Source: Candidatus Aenigmatarchaeota archaeon (lineage in GTDB: Archaea > Aenigmatarchaeota > Aenigmatarchaeia > DAOWOJ01). Taken from it: a DNA stretch of 9,870 bases. The notes below the pieces were generated by a model that did not search any database, was not told the origin of the DNA, and saw only the letters and a program-made list of their open reading frames with translations. The position numbers and the translations under genes were made by a program. Every line of letters begins with the position of its first letter. The stretch's first letter is position 1. Location of the stretch: the NCBI GenBank assembly GCA_030642125.1, contig DAOWOJ010000011.1:1-9870 (forward strand), read 5' to 3'. Shown here in pieces: positions 1 to 6,091 of the stretch.

Positions 1-1599
1 ATACCTATTCAAAGTGATTATACATGGAAATGTTCAATAGAAGAACCAGAACGTGGATGGAAAAGCAATCCAGAATTTGTTGAAGATTTTTCATGGACAA
101 ATGTAGAAATGACTGATAAAAAAATGTGGTATCCGACCACAGATAAAGTAGATAAAGTATATTTCAGAAAAGTTATTTATGTATCTCTTATTAATTGGGA
201 CATATACAAAATAAATGCTTCTCTATTTCCAATTGATTTTTCTGCACGCACAAACAAATTTGAAAACACATTTTCAACAGTTGCAGCAACAGAAAAATTG
301 ATAACAAAAACTCAAGAAGATAGATATTATATGTTGCTAGAAATGGGATTATCTCTATTTCAAAAAGGGGCATATAAAATTCCTAACAATGAAATTGAAG
401 CAAGGATATCGTATCATAAAACAAAAGAAGACAAAATCGGTTCTGATGGATATGAAGAATATAAATATCGATGTGGGCATATTTGGGAAGAATTAGAAAA
501 AGATAGAAGAAAAATAATTGTTATAGAAAATGGATATTTAATTGTTCCAATAGATGATTGGCTTAATAAATCAATAGAATGTGGAATTAATATAACTATT
601 GATGGTAAAACATCTTCTTCAAAAGGATTAGCATCGCTTCATAATCTATATGGAGAAATATTTAAAACAAGTCCGCATAACGATGTAGATTGTAATCTAA
701 AAGACGCAAGAGATAATAATGAGCCTAGTACTATTTTGGCTGCTGGAAATGATACAAAAACGCCAGGCACTGATTATAGAAATATTAATGATGTAGGAAA
801 TAATGGAGAAAGTCCGATTAGAACAGTAGAAAACAAATTCGAAGAATTATTCGAAAAAATATTCAATAATACAGTCATTACATTCGACAACACTATCAAA
901 ACTGGATGGAAATTAGAAGATGTACCTGATAATGAAGCATATGCAAGTGATAATAGATTAGAAAGTCCTGCTTCTCCAATGACTGAAAAATGTATTATAC
1001 TAAAACATTGTAACAATCCAGTACATCCTGACGGCACAAGAACAGGAGATTGTCAAGATTGTAATTGTACAGAAGGAACATGCGAATATTATATTAAAAA
1101 AAATGGAATAACAGGAGATTGTGGATGTGGTATCGATGAAATGAGTGGAGAGGATATTGAAGAAAAAATTTTAGACAAATGGGGAAAAAGTTATTATTCA
1201 TTTGATTATTATCAACGTGTAACAAAAGGTAAATGCATTCCAGCTGGTATGTGTGGCGAGAATATTCCAAATTATGTTAAAGACTATGTAACAAACACAG
1301 AATGGGAATGTAATTATTCTGCAAATTTTGCTTTTAGTCCAAAATTATTTATAGATATAATAATAAAAGATAATGAAACTTTTATTCCAATAACCAAAAC
1401 TAAATTATTAAATGATGATTCGCTTAAAAAAATAGTAGAATTAAAAGATCCAAAAGGTGAACCAGATTTTGATTATACTGATCTACCATTTGACAACCTA
1501 AAATTAAAAATTAGAACAGAAAAATGGAGTTATTATTTATGCAAATATGTTGTAGATGAAGATGGAAAATCAACAGAATGTCCAAAAACACACCCATAA
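1..1599 (+). CDS. Cysteine-rich, sequon-rich protein of unknown function, probably exported (5' end outside window)
   Basis: The frame is open from base 1, so the first Met at 109 is internal and the true start lies upstream; 532 residues are visible before the TAA at 1597. I do not recognise the family. The visible part has 17 cysteines, densest at about 1000-1250, where a C-x2-C-x-C-x4-C cluster (codons at 1051, 1060, 1066, 1081) is followed by GDCGCG and by a C-x5-C pair. There are seven N-x-S/T sequons (NAS, NKS, NIT, NNT, NCT, NYS, NET). No transmembrane segment or C-terminal anchor is visible; the tail is polar and ends in CPKTHP. Paired cysteines plus sequons are typical of extracellular, disulfide-bonded, glycosylated archaeal surface proteins, so export is my inference; the signal peptide would be in the missing part. 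An intracellular zinc-cluster protein is the alternative. The next genes, on the same strand, are the small ORFs before alba. Confidence 0.8.
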   Translation: MPIQSDYTWKCSIEEPERGWKSNPEFVEDFSWTNVEMTDKKMWYPTTDKVDKVYFRKVIYVSLINWDIYKINASLFPIDFSARTNKFENTFSTVAATEKLITKTQEDRYYMLLEMGLSLFQKGAYKIPNNEIEARISYHKTKEDKIGSDGYEEYKYRCGHIWEELEKDRRKIIVIENGYLIVPIDDWLNKSIECGINITIDGKTSSSKGLASLHNLYGEIFKTSPHNDVDCNLKDARDNNEPSTILAAGNDTKTPGTDYRNINDVGNNGESPIRTVENKFEELFEKIFNNTVITFDNTIKTGWKLEDVPDNEAYASDNRLESPASPMTEKCIILKHCNNPVHPDGTRTGDCQDCNCTEGTCEYYIKKNGITGDCGCGIDEMSGEDIEEKILDKWGKSYYSFDYYQRVTKGKCIPAGMCGENIPNYVKDYVTNTEWECNYSANFAFSPKLFIDIIIKDNETFIPITKTKLLNDDSLKKIVELKDPKGEPDFDYTDLPFDNLKLKIRTEKWSYYLCKYVVDEDGKSTECPKTHP

Positions 1600-1638
1600 T
1601 TAAAAAGTTTTAAGTTTAGATTTATTTAATATATATAA

Positions 1639-1815
1639 ATGATATCAGTTCTTTATTTGATTAGTACTATATTAGATACATTTAAAGTCAGTGGTGGTAT
1701 GATTACTGAATCAATTTCAGTTGTATCAAGTATTATTTTACAATTATCACCAACATTAGATTATGTAATTAAAGAGTTAAATGATACAATGGTCTTTATT
1801 ATAGAACGAATTTGA
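1639..1815 (+). CDS. Candidate small hydrophobic protein, 58 aa (first of a tandem pair)
   Basis: This ATG-to-TGA ORF begins MISVLYLISTILDTFKV and ends VFIIERI. It is rich in Ile, Val, Leu and Ser with few charges and could form one or two amphipathic or membrane-associated helices. No Shine-Dalgarno sequence precedes it. The bases before it are TATA-like (TTTAATATATATAA at 1625-1638). If that box is used, transcription would begin inside the ORF and it would not be translated from this ATG. A weaker box near 1608-1615 would allow a leaderless message. The ORF ends inside the GAGG that serves as a ribosome-binding site for the next ORF, which is the kind of coupling seen between real genes. 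No family is recognised, and a chance ORF in AT-rich DNA cannot be excluded. Confidence 0.4.
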   Translation: MISVLYLISTILDTFKVSGGMITESISVVSSIILQLSPTLDYVIKELNDTMVFIIERI

Positions 1816-1826
1816 GGATTGAAAAA

Positions 1827-2003
1827 ATGGCAGCTACTACAATATCAACTGATATGTTTGTTATACTTGTTGGAATGATTAAAGATTTTTTACGAATATT
1901 TGAAAGTATTATTCCGATGATGAACACAGGCATTGTTAATTGTGTAAATTTATTTACAGAATCAATAAAATATTATGTATTTCTTTTTTTTCCAAAGATT
2001 TAA
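1827..2003 (+). CDS. Candidate small hydrophobic protein, 58 aa (second of a tandem pair)
   Basis: The ORF starts at the ATG at 1827 (MAATTISTDM) and stops at the TAA at 2001. A TTG at 1812 in the same frame would add five residues. The ATG is preferred because GAGG at 1814-1817 lies nine bases upstream, a good Shine-Dalgarno spacing. The protein has a hydrophobic/amphipathic middle (FVILVGMIKDFLRIF) and an aromatic C-terminal end (YYVFLFFPKI), so it is probably membrane-associated. It has exactly the same length, 58 codons, as the ORF before it, with a loosely similar V-L/I...I-x-D...K/R pattern near the N terminus. Its stop codon sits in the TATA-like box of alba. No family is recognised. 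The ribosome-binding site makes this the better supported of the pair. Confidence 0.5.
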   Translation: MAATTISTDMFVILVGMIKDFLRIFESIIPMMNTGIVNCVNLFTESIKYYVFLFFPKI

Positions 2004-2012
2004 ATATATAAA
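1999..2012 (+). promoter_or_regulatory. Probable TATA box of alba
   Basis: TTTAAATATATAAA matches the archaeal TATA consensus, with purine-rich AAAGA just upstream as a possible BRE. A start site about 25-27 bases downstream, near 2032, would leave a leader of roughly 40 nt carrying the strong ribosome-binding site at 2061. The box overlaps the stop codon of the preceding small ORF. No start site has been mapped; this rests on motif and spacing alone. Confidence 0.5.
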
Positions 2013-2060
2013 TCAATAATATTGTAAATAATACCATTTATACTTTGAAACTAAAGATTT

Positions 2061-2068
2061 GGAGGTGA
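2061..2068 (+). promoter_or_regulatory. Strong Shine-Dalgarno site of alba
   Basis: GGAGGTGA lies six bases before the ATG at 2075. It is the best Shine-Dalgarno match in the window and contrasts with the nearly leaderless look of several neighbours, as expected for an abundant chromatin protein. It also fixes the start at 2075 rather than at Met11, which matters because that start includes an unusual N-terminal extension. Confidence 0.75.
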
Positions 2069-2074
2069 ACCTGA

Positions 2075-2449
2075 ATGGAAGAAAAAATAGACAATGCAGT
2101 TGAAATGGAAAAACAGAAAACAGTTGACGACATAAAAAAACAAAATACATCTATAAAAATAGAAGAACAAAAATCAGTAAAAGGAATCGAAGATAATGTA
2201 ATTTTTGTTGGAAAAAAACCAACAATGAGCTATGTTTTTGCTTGTATAACTCAACTTAACGAAGGAAAAAACAATGTTAGAATAAAAGCAAGGGGAAGAA
2301 TGGTATCAAAAGCTGTTGATATAGCTGAAATAGTAAAAAATAGATTCCTACAAGATGCAAAAATAGATGTAAAGATTGGAACAGAAGAAATAGAAGGAGA
2401 ACATGGAAAATTGAACATTTCAACAATAGACATAAGTTTAACTAAATAA
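2075..2449 (+). CDS. albA: DNA/RNA-binding protein Alba with an N-terminal extension
   Basis: Alba is a small dimeric archaeal protein that coats DNA and binds RNA. Residues about 40-124 match the family closely: [16 protein letters not shown], then the helix with QLNEG, the RIKARGR loop (about 69-75), [13 protein letters not shown], and a final strand ending [10 protein letters not shown]. The GKKP lysines (about 47-48) are the conserved nucleic-acid-contacting, acetylatable position of Sulfolobus Alba. The protein is 124 residues, whereas typical Albas have about 90. The surplus is a charged, Lys/Glu/Asp/Gln-rich tail of about 40 residues before the fold. The start is supported by the strong Shine-Dalgarno site at 2061. 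The gene is monocistronic in appearance and convergent with the lipid-synthesis cluster. Identity is very secure; the role of the tail is unknown. Confidence 0.96.
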   Translation: MEEKIDNAVEMEKQKTVDDIKKQNTSIKIEEQKSVKGIEDNVIFVGKKPTMSYVFACITQLNEGKNNVRIKARGRMVSKAVDIAEIVKNRFLQDAKIDVKIGTEEIEGEHGKLNISTIDISLTK

Positions 2450-2462
2450 ACAATAAAATAAC

Positions 2463-2469
2463 AAAAAAA
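2463..2469 (-). terminator. Possible U-tract terminator of the lipid-synthesis operon
   Basis: On the minus strand a T7 run lies about 17 bases after the DGGGP synthase stop codon, in a very AT-rich convergent spacer. Archaeal RNA polymerases terminate at U-rich tracts without needing a hairpin, so this is a plausible end of the leftward operon. The T-rich plus-strand stretch at about 2472-2494 could serve alba in the same way. Both are weak calls in such AT-rich DNA. Confidence 0.3.
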
Positions 2470-2485
2470 TGTATTATTATTATTT

Positions 2486-3307
2486 TTAAATTTTACTAAT
2501 TGAGCTAATTAAGAATCCAATCAATACAAACAACATTGATATTTTCAAGTTCTTTTGTGTTTTTTCAGGATTTGTATTTGATATAGCATATAATGCAATT
2601 AAAATTCCAGGAATAGCTCCAATTAAATAATAATTATTAAATACAGTATTGTAATATGGAATAATTATTATTAAACAACCAAATATTCCAAATATTGATC
2701 CAATCAATTTAGCTTTTTTTTGACCCAATACTATCGGTATTGTTTTAATGTTTGCAGATTTATCGCCTTTAATATCTTCTATATCCTTGAAAATTTCTCT
2801 ACTTAGTGTTCCAAAAAATGCAATTAAAGACAATATTAACAACGGATAAGAAAAATTATAAATGCTTCCTCTTATCAAACCTGAAGCTATAAATGACGAT
2901 GCTCCAAGCCAACTATCCATCAAATTTCCTATAAAAAATTTTCCTTTAAATTTCCAAGAATAAATAAACGAAATAAAGAAATTGAATACTGCCATAAAAA
3001 AGAATTGAGTGCTAACAAACAAAGAAAATAATATTCCAAAAAAACTTAGTAATAAAAAAAATATTAAAACGTTTTTTTCAGAAACCTTTCCTGATGGAAT
3101 TGGTCTATTTGGTTTATTCAATTTATCTATATTTTTATCGAAATAATCGTTTATAACATTCCCGCTTGCGCATATTAAAAATGTTGACAGTATAGCTAAA
3201 AAATATACATTAAAATATGAATCATTGCAAATAATGATTCCTATTATTAAAGCTAAAACAGCCATAAAACATACATTTAATCTAATCAATACTAGATACG
3301 AATTCAA
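2486..3307 (-). CDS. Digeranylgeranylglyceryl phosphate synthase (UbiA prenyltransferase family)
   Basis: This integral membrane enzyme transfers a second geranylgeranyl group from GGPP onto geranylgeranylglyceryl phosphate, giving the archaeal diether lipid precursor. Both UbiA magnesium/diphosphate motifs are visible: NDYFDKNID followed by KPNRPIPSG (about 53-72), and DIEDIKGD within REIFKDIEDIKGD (about 170-182). Between and after them are hydrophobic segments consistent with eight or nine membrane helices, and YSWKFKG...GN is the usual intervening loop. The 273-residue length is normal. The RPIPSG form is typical of the archaeal lipid clade rather than of MenA or UbiA proper, though substrate cannot be proven from sequence. 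The start is a TTG directly after the stop codon of the dehydrogenase, and the usual N-terminal helix (YLVLIRLN) begins there. Translation is probably coupled to the gene upstream. Confidence 0.9.
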   Translation of the reverse strand: MNSYLVLIRLNVCFMAVLALIIGIIICNDSYFNVYFLAILSTFLICASGNVINDYFDKNIDKLNKPNRPIPSGKVSEKNVLIFFLLLSFFGILFSLFVSTQFFFMAVFNFFISFIYSWKFKGKFFIGNLMDSWLGASSFIASGLIRGSIYNFSYPLLILSLIAFFGTLSREIFKDIEDIKGDKSANIKTIPIVLGQKKAKLIGSIFGIFGCLIIIIPYYNTVFNNYYLIGAIPGILIALYAISNTNPEKTQKNLKISMLFVLIGFLISSISKI

Positions 3308-4327
3308 TTATATAACACCAGTTTTTTCAGCAGCAATAATTAATTCATCATCTTTTTTTTCATTCAAAATAGTATATCTATCTGATCTAATTTCTCTTGA
3401 TAAAACCAATGCTTTTTTTATTAAATTCTTTGATAATCCTAATTCTTTATAATTTTTAGGTATATTTAAAAATGTCAATAAATCTCTGATAGACATCCAA
3501 TCTATGTCATGCAGATATGAAGATATTAATGCACCTACAGCAACTTGATGACCATGAAAACATTTCGAATTAAGTTGATCCATTGCATGTGAAAACATAT
3601 GTTCAAACCCAGAACATGGTCTACTAGAGCCAGCAAAACTCATTGAAATTCCAGATAATATTAAAGACCTTATAAGTTCTGTAATGCCAATATCGTTTCT
3701 GCTCTTTATGTCATTCGAATATGTTTTTATTGAATCAATCAATGACATTGTCATCGAAGAAATACATTGAGAATAGCTTTCTCCAGTTTTTTTTGAAGAT
3801 AATTCCCAATCTTTTATAGCTGTAATATTTGCAATTATATCTCCACATCCAGCTGATATCAATTCATAAGGAGAATTTTTAATTATATCTACATTTGCTA
3901 TAACACCAATTGGAGAATCAGTTTCCATCGAATAATGTTGACCAAATGAACGAAGTGACGCTCTGTTCGATGCTATCCCATCATGAGAAGCTGTTGTAGG
4001 AACAGATAAAAATGGAACATTATGTTTATAAGCAACAACCTTTGTCACATCTATTGTTTTTCCTCCACCAACAGCAATAAGAAAATCTGAATCAATGTTT
4101 TCAAGTAATTTAACTTCGTCAGTGCTACCAATCTTCACGATAAATTCTTTTACTCTAAAATTTCTATACAAAAGATTTTCTATATGTTTTCCTAATATTT
4201 CCTTTGTTTTCGTGCCTGTTACAACAACAACTGTACCATATAGATCCAAATCTTCGCAAATATGTTCAATGTTATCTGTATTATTTGAATTTATTGAAAT
4301 AAGCTTTGGTAATTTTGTATTAGACAT
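3308..4327 (-). CDS. egsA: NAD(P)-dependent sn-glycerol-1-phosphate dehydrogenase
   Basis: The enzyme reduces dihydroxyacetone phosphate to sn-glycerol 1-phosphate, the step that sets the archaeal lipid stereochemistry. It belongs to the iron-alcohol-dehydrogenase-like/GldA superfamily. Using the ATG at 4327 gives 339 residues. Visible motifs are the nucleotide-binding AVGGGKTIDVTK (about 85-96), SVPTTASHDGIASNRASL (about 108-125), AGCGDIIANITA (about 159-170), RPCSGFEHMFSHAMD (about 236-250) and HGHQVAVGA (about 258-266). Asp163, His243 and His258 are the likely metal ligands by analogy with GldA; I infer these. A GTG at 4336 would add three residues, but ATG 4327 has GAGTG six bases upstream as a ribosome-binding site. 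The gene lies 10 bases after the stop codon of the unidentified upstream gene and directly abuts the prenyltransferase start, so it is the middle gene of an operon. Its product feeds the prenyltransferase pathway by way of GGGP synthase, which is not in this window. Confidence 0.95.
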   Translation of the reverse strand: MSNTKLPKLISINSNNTDNIEHICEDLDLYGTVVVVTGTKTKEILGKHIENLLYRNFRVKEFIVKIGSTDEVKLLENIDSDFLIAVGGGKTIDVTKVVAYKHNVPFLSVPTTASHDGIASNRASLRSFGQHYSMETDSPIGVIANVDIIKNSPYELISAGCGDIIANITAIKDWELSSKKTGESYSQCISSMTMSLIDSIKTYSNDIKSRNDIGITELIRSLILSGISMSFAGSSRPCSGFEHMFSHAMDQLNSKCFHGHQVAVGALISSYLHDIDWMSIRDLLTFLNIPKNYKELGLSKNLIKKALVLSREIRSDRYTILNEKKDDELIIAAEKTGVI

Positions 4328-4337
4328 AAGAAACACT

Positions 4338-5939
4338 CTAAATAATAACTCCCATCTGCTTTTTCAAAAATCCAACAACAGCTGAAAATCTTGAAGCTGT
4401 TATTGGTTGATAATATTTTGTAATTCTATCCTTGAAATTATGTTCATAAGGTCCTCTCTTTATAAAATTAGCTTTATCTGGAATAAAACCAAAAAAAAGA
4501 CTTTTTGCAACCATTTCTAATTTATCAACAGTTTCATTGAAAACAACTTCAGATTTATTTATTTTAGATTTAAGATTATTTAAATTAATAGTTACATTCT
4601 TTTTTTTCTTTTTTTCTCCACCATAAATTTCTGGATATTCTATTTTCATTAATTCATCTATATCGATTCCACTTTTTTTCAATCCAAGTATTTCGTCTAT
4701 ATAAATTTCTAATTCTTTTTTCTTAAATTCTAGTTCAAGCATTTTTACAAACAGTATATTTTGACTCATCGAGCATGCTGATATATTGAATTCTATGTCC
4801 TCAATTTCATTACTACCAGGAGTCCTCATAACTGTCCTGTTAATATTAAATTCAAGAAATACGTAATATAAACCAGTTGGATCCAAATATCCGTTACTTA
4901 CAAGTTCTTTTTTCAAATTAGAAGCCGTTTTATCTATTTTTTCTTTTGTTAACCATTTGAATTGATTAATTAAACCATTTTTTTTATCATAAATGAAATT
5001 TTCTTTAATATAATTGTTTGATGGATGATCATATGGATCTATATCAAATGCAAATTTATTGTCTCTAATTTTTGTTGGAACGACACCCTTTTCTTCAATA
5101 AGCAATTTACCCCATGCCCATAAAACAATATTATTATTAGAAACAGATTGACCACTAGGACAAAAAGAAGTAAATACATCACCCCTTATATTTTCCCTAC
5201 TCAATCCCTGTTCTATCATCTTAAATCTTGTTATATATGGTTTTAACCATCCACGATACTCATCGATTGTTTTTTCCATTGAAATAATCAAAGATTTGAC
5301 ACTTTTATATCTCTGTTTCGCTGTTTCAAGAAACATTTTTGACCAATTTATATATAATTTATTTTTTGTTACTAAAACAACTGCTTCAGCTTTGCTAACA
5401 CTCATTTTTTCTTTTACTTTATTTGTATCTATATCTTTTTTATTCATTTGTTGAAAATCAGAAATTATAGTTGGCCATCTTCCTGCCATTGTCACCATAC
5501 TAATTCTTTCTCCTGTGTGAATATCTACCTTATCAATAAACATAGCTCTCAAAGAATGCTCATCATTATTATTATAATAATTTAATACATCTTTCAATTT
5601 TCTGATATCGTGCAAAAGCAGTTCATAATCAGATACTGTACGTGCAACAGAGCTCAAACCAATTTTTATTGTTTCTTCTAACTTCTGTTTTTGTCTTATC
5701 GTTTTTTCATAATATTCTGTATGCATCGGATTCACAACAAGATATTCATCTAATTTTGCTATTTTCAATCCCATTTTATTTAATTCGGAGCATAAAGAAT
5801 AATAAATATTTGATGCGACTCCCATTTTACCTGTAAATTCCAACCTAGTATTACATTCCAATGGCCCTGCATAAAGAGCTACACCTAACGGCAATCCACT
5901 AAAATTTTGTGGTATTTTTACCATAAAATCACTACACAT
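4338..5939 (-). CDS. Unidentified 533-aa protein leading the lipid-synthesis operon
   Basis: I do not recognise a named family. There is no signal peptide and no clear transmembrane helix, so a cytoplasmic protein is likely. The N-terminal block (about 12-75) has GLPLGVALYAGPLE and RLEFTGKMG. Long charged helical stretches follow at about 75-122 and 200-240, the latter containing DEYRGWLKPYITRF. In the middle are MAGRWPTIISDF (about 151-162) and SKAEAVVLVTKNKLY. A second helical, coiled-coil-like segment lies at about 395-420. A lysine run (about 443-447) is encoded by A7 and A8 tracts at 4600-4615 across which the frame stays open. The C-terminal part includes LFFGFIPDKANFIKRGPYEHNF. Well-formed W/P/G motifs suggest a conserved fold rather than a spurious ORF. 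The start may be 5939 or the in-frame ATG at 5924 (MVKIPQNF). Operon position hints at a link with lipid synthesis, but gene adjacency alone is weak evidence. Confidence 0.85.
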   Translation of the reverse strand: MCSDFMVKIPQNFSGLPLGVALYAGPLECNTRLEFTGKMGVASNIYYSLCSELNKMGLKIAKLDEYLVVNPMHTEYYEKTIRQKQKLEETIKIGLSSVARTVSDYELLLHDIRKLKDVLNYYNNNDEHSLRAMFIDKVDIHTGERISMVTMAGRWPTIISDFQQMNKKDIDTNKVKEKMSVSKAEAVVLVTKNKLYINWSKMFLETAKQRYKSVKSLIISMEKTIDEYRGWLKPYITRFKMIEQGLSRENIRGDVFTSFCPSGQSVSNNNIVLWAWGKLLIEEKGVVPTKIRDNKFAFDIDPYDHPSNNYIKENFIYDKKNGLINQFKWLTKEKIDKTASNLKKELVSNGYLDPTGLYYVFLEFNINRTVMRTPGSNEIEDIEFNISACSMSQNILFVKMLELEFKKKELEIYIDEILGLKKSGIDIDELMKIEYPEIYGGEKKKKKNVTINLNNLKSKINKSEVVFNETVDKLEMVAKSLFFGFIPDKANFIKRGPYEHNFKDRITKYYQPITASRFSAVVGFLKKQMGVII

Positions 5940-5947
5940 TTAAATAA

Positions 5948-5972
5948 CATATTAATTAATATGATATCATAT
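5948..5972. promoter_or_regulatory. Overlapping perfect palindromes in a divergent promoter region
   Basis: CATATTAATTAATATG (5948-5963) is a perfect 16-bp palindrome, and ATATGATATCATAT (5959-5972) is a perfect 14-bp palindrome sharing five bases with it. They lie between the leftward lipid operon and the rightward small ORF/transglutaminase pair. The centre of the first is TATA-like on both strands. Start sites about 27 bases away would fall near 5928, just before the ATG at 5924, and near 5982, just before the AAGGA at 5985. It could therefore be a bidirectional TATA element, an operator, or both. The palindromes are certain; their function is inferred. Confidence 0.45.
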
Positions 5973-5998
5973 ACAAAAATAAATAAGGAAATGATAAT

Positions 5999-6079
5999 AT
6001 GTCATCTATAATCGGTAATATTGCGCTTTTTATTCATAATATTATTGATATGATTATGTTCAAATTATTTAATATGTAA
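5999..6079 (+). CDS. Candidate 26-aa hydrophobic peptide
   Basis: This ATG-to-TAA ORF encodes a peptide beginning MSSIIGNIALFIHNIIDM and ending FKLFNM. It is nearly all hydrophobic apart from His, Asp, Asn and one Lys, and could be a single amphipathic or membrane helix. AAGGA at 5985-5989 lies nine bases upstream as a possible ribosome-binding site. The ORF ends 12 bases before the start of the secreted transglutaminase-like gene, so the two would share a transcript. Its I-A-L-F-I-x-x-I-I-D core resembles V-L-Y-L-I-x-x-I-L-D in the small ORF at 1639. That may only reflect the Ile-rich codon bias of this DNA. It could equally be an untranslated leader or regulatory upstream ORF. Confidence 0.35.
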   Translation: MSSIIGNIALFIHNIIDMIMFKLFNM

Positions 6080-6091
6080 GAGATAAATTGT

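Noticed and set aside
774..1037. An 87-codon minus-strand ORF inside the cysteine-rich gene
   Set aside because: It lies wholly within a long plus-strand coding frame, has no independent promoter or ribosome-binding site and no recognisable protein features; it is a shadow of the real gene.
3225..3452. Plus-strand ORF crossing the dehydrogenase/prenyltransferase junction
   Set aside because: It is antisense to two confidently identified genes and reads as low-complexity Ile/Phe/Ser sequence, the typical reverse image of AT-rich coding DNA. The same applies to the plus-strand ORFs at 4095-4385, 5642-5836, 8422-8604 and 8812-9039, and to the minus-strand ORFs at 191-373, 2251-2433 and 6811-7062.
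4334..4336. GTG as the start of the G1P dehydrogenase
   Set aside because: An ATG three codons later (4327) has a GAGTG ribosome-binding site at good distance, and the GTG overlaps that site. The GTG cannot be wholly excluded.
4600..4615. A7 and A8 runs in the 533-residue gene as a possible frameshift or programmed slippage site
   Set aside because: The frame stays open with similar composition on both sides, and no alternative-frame product of note follows, so there is no sign of slippage or of a sequencing error.
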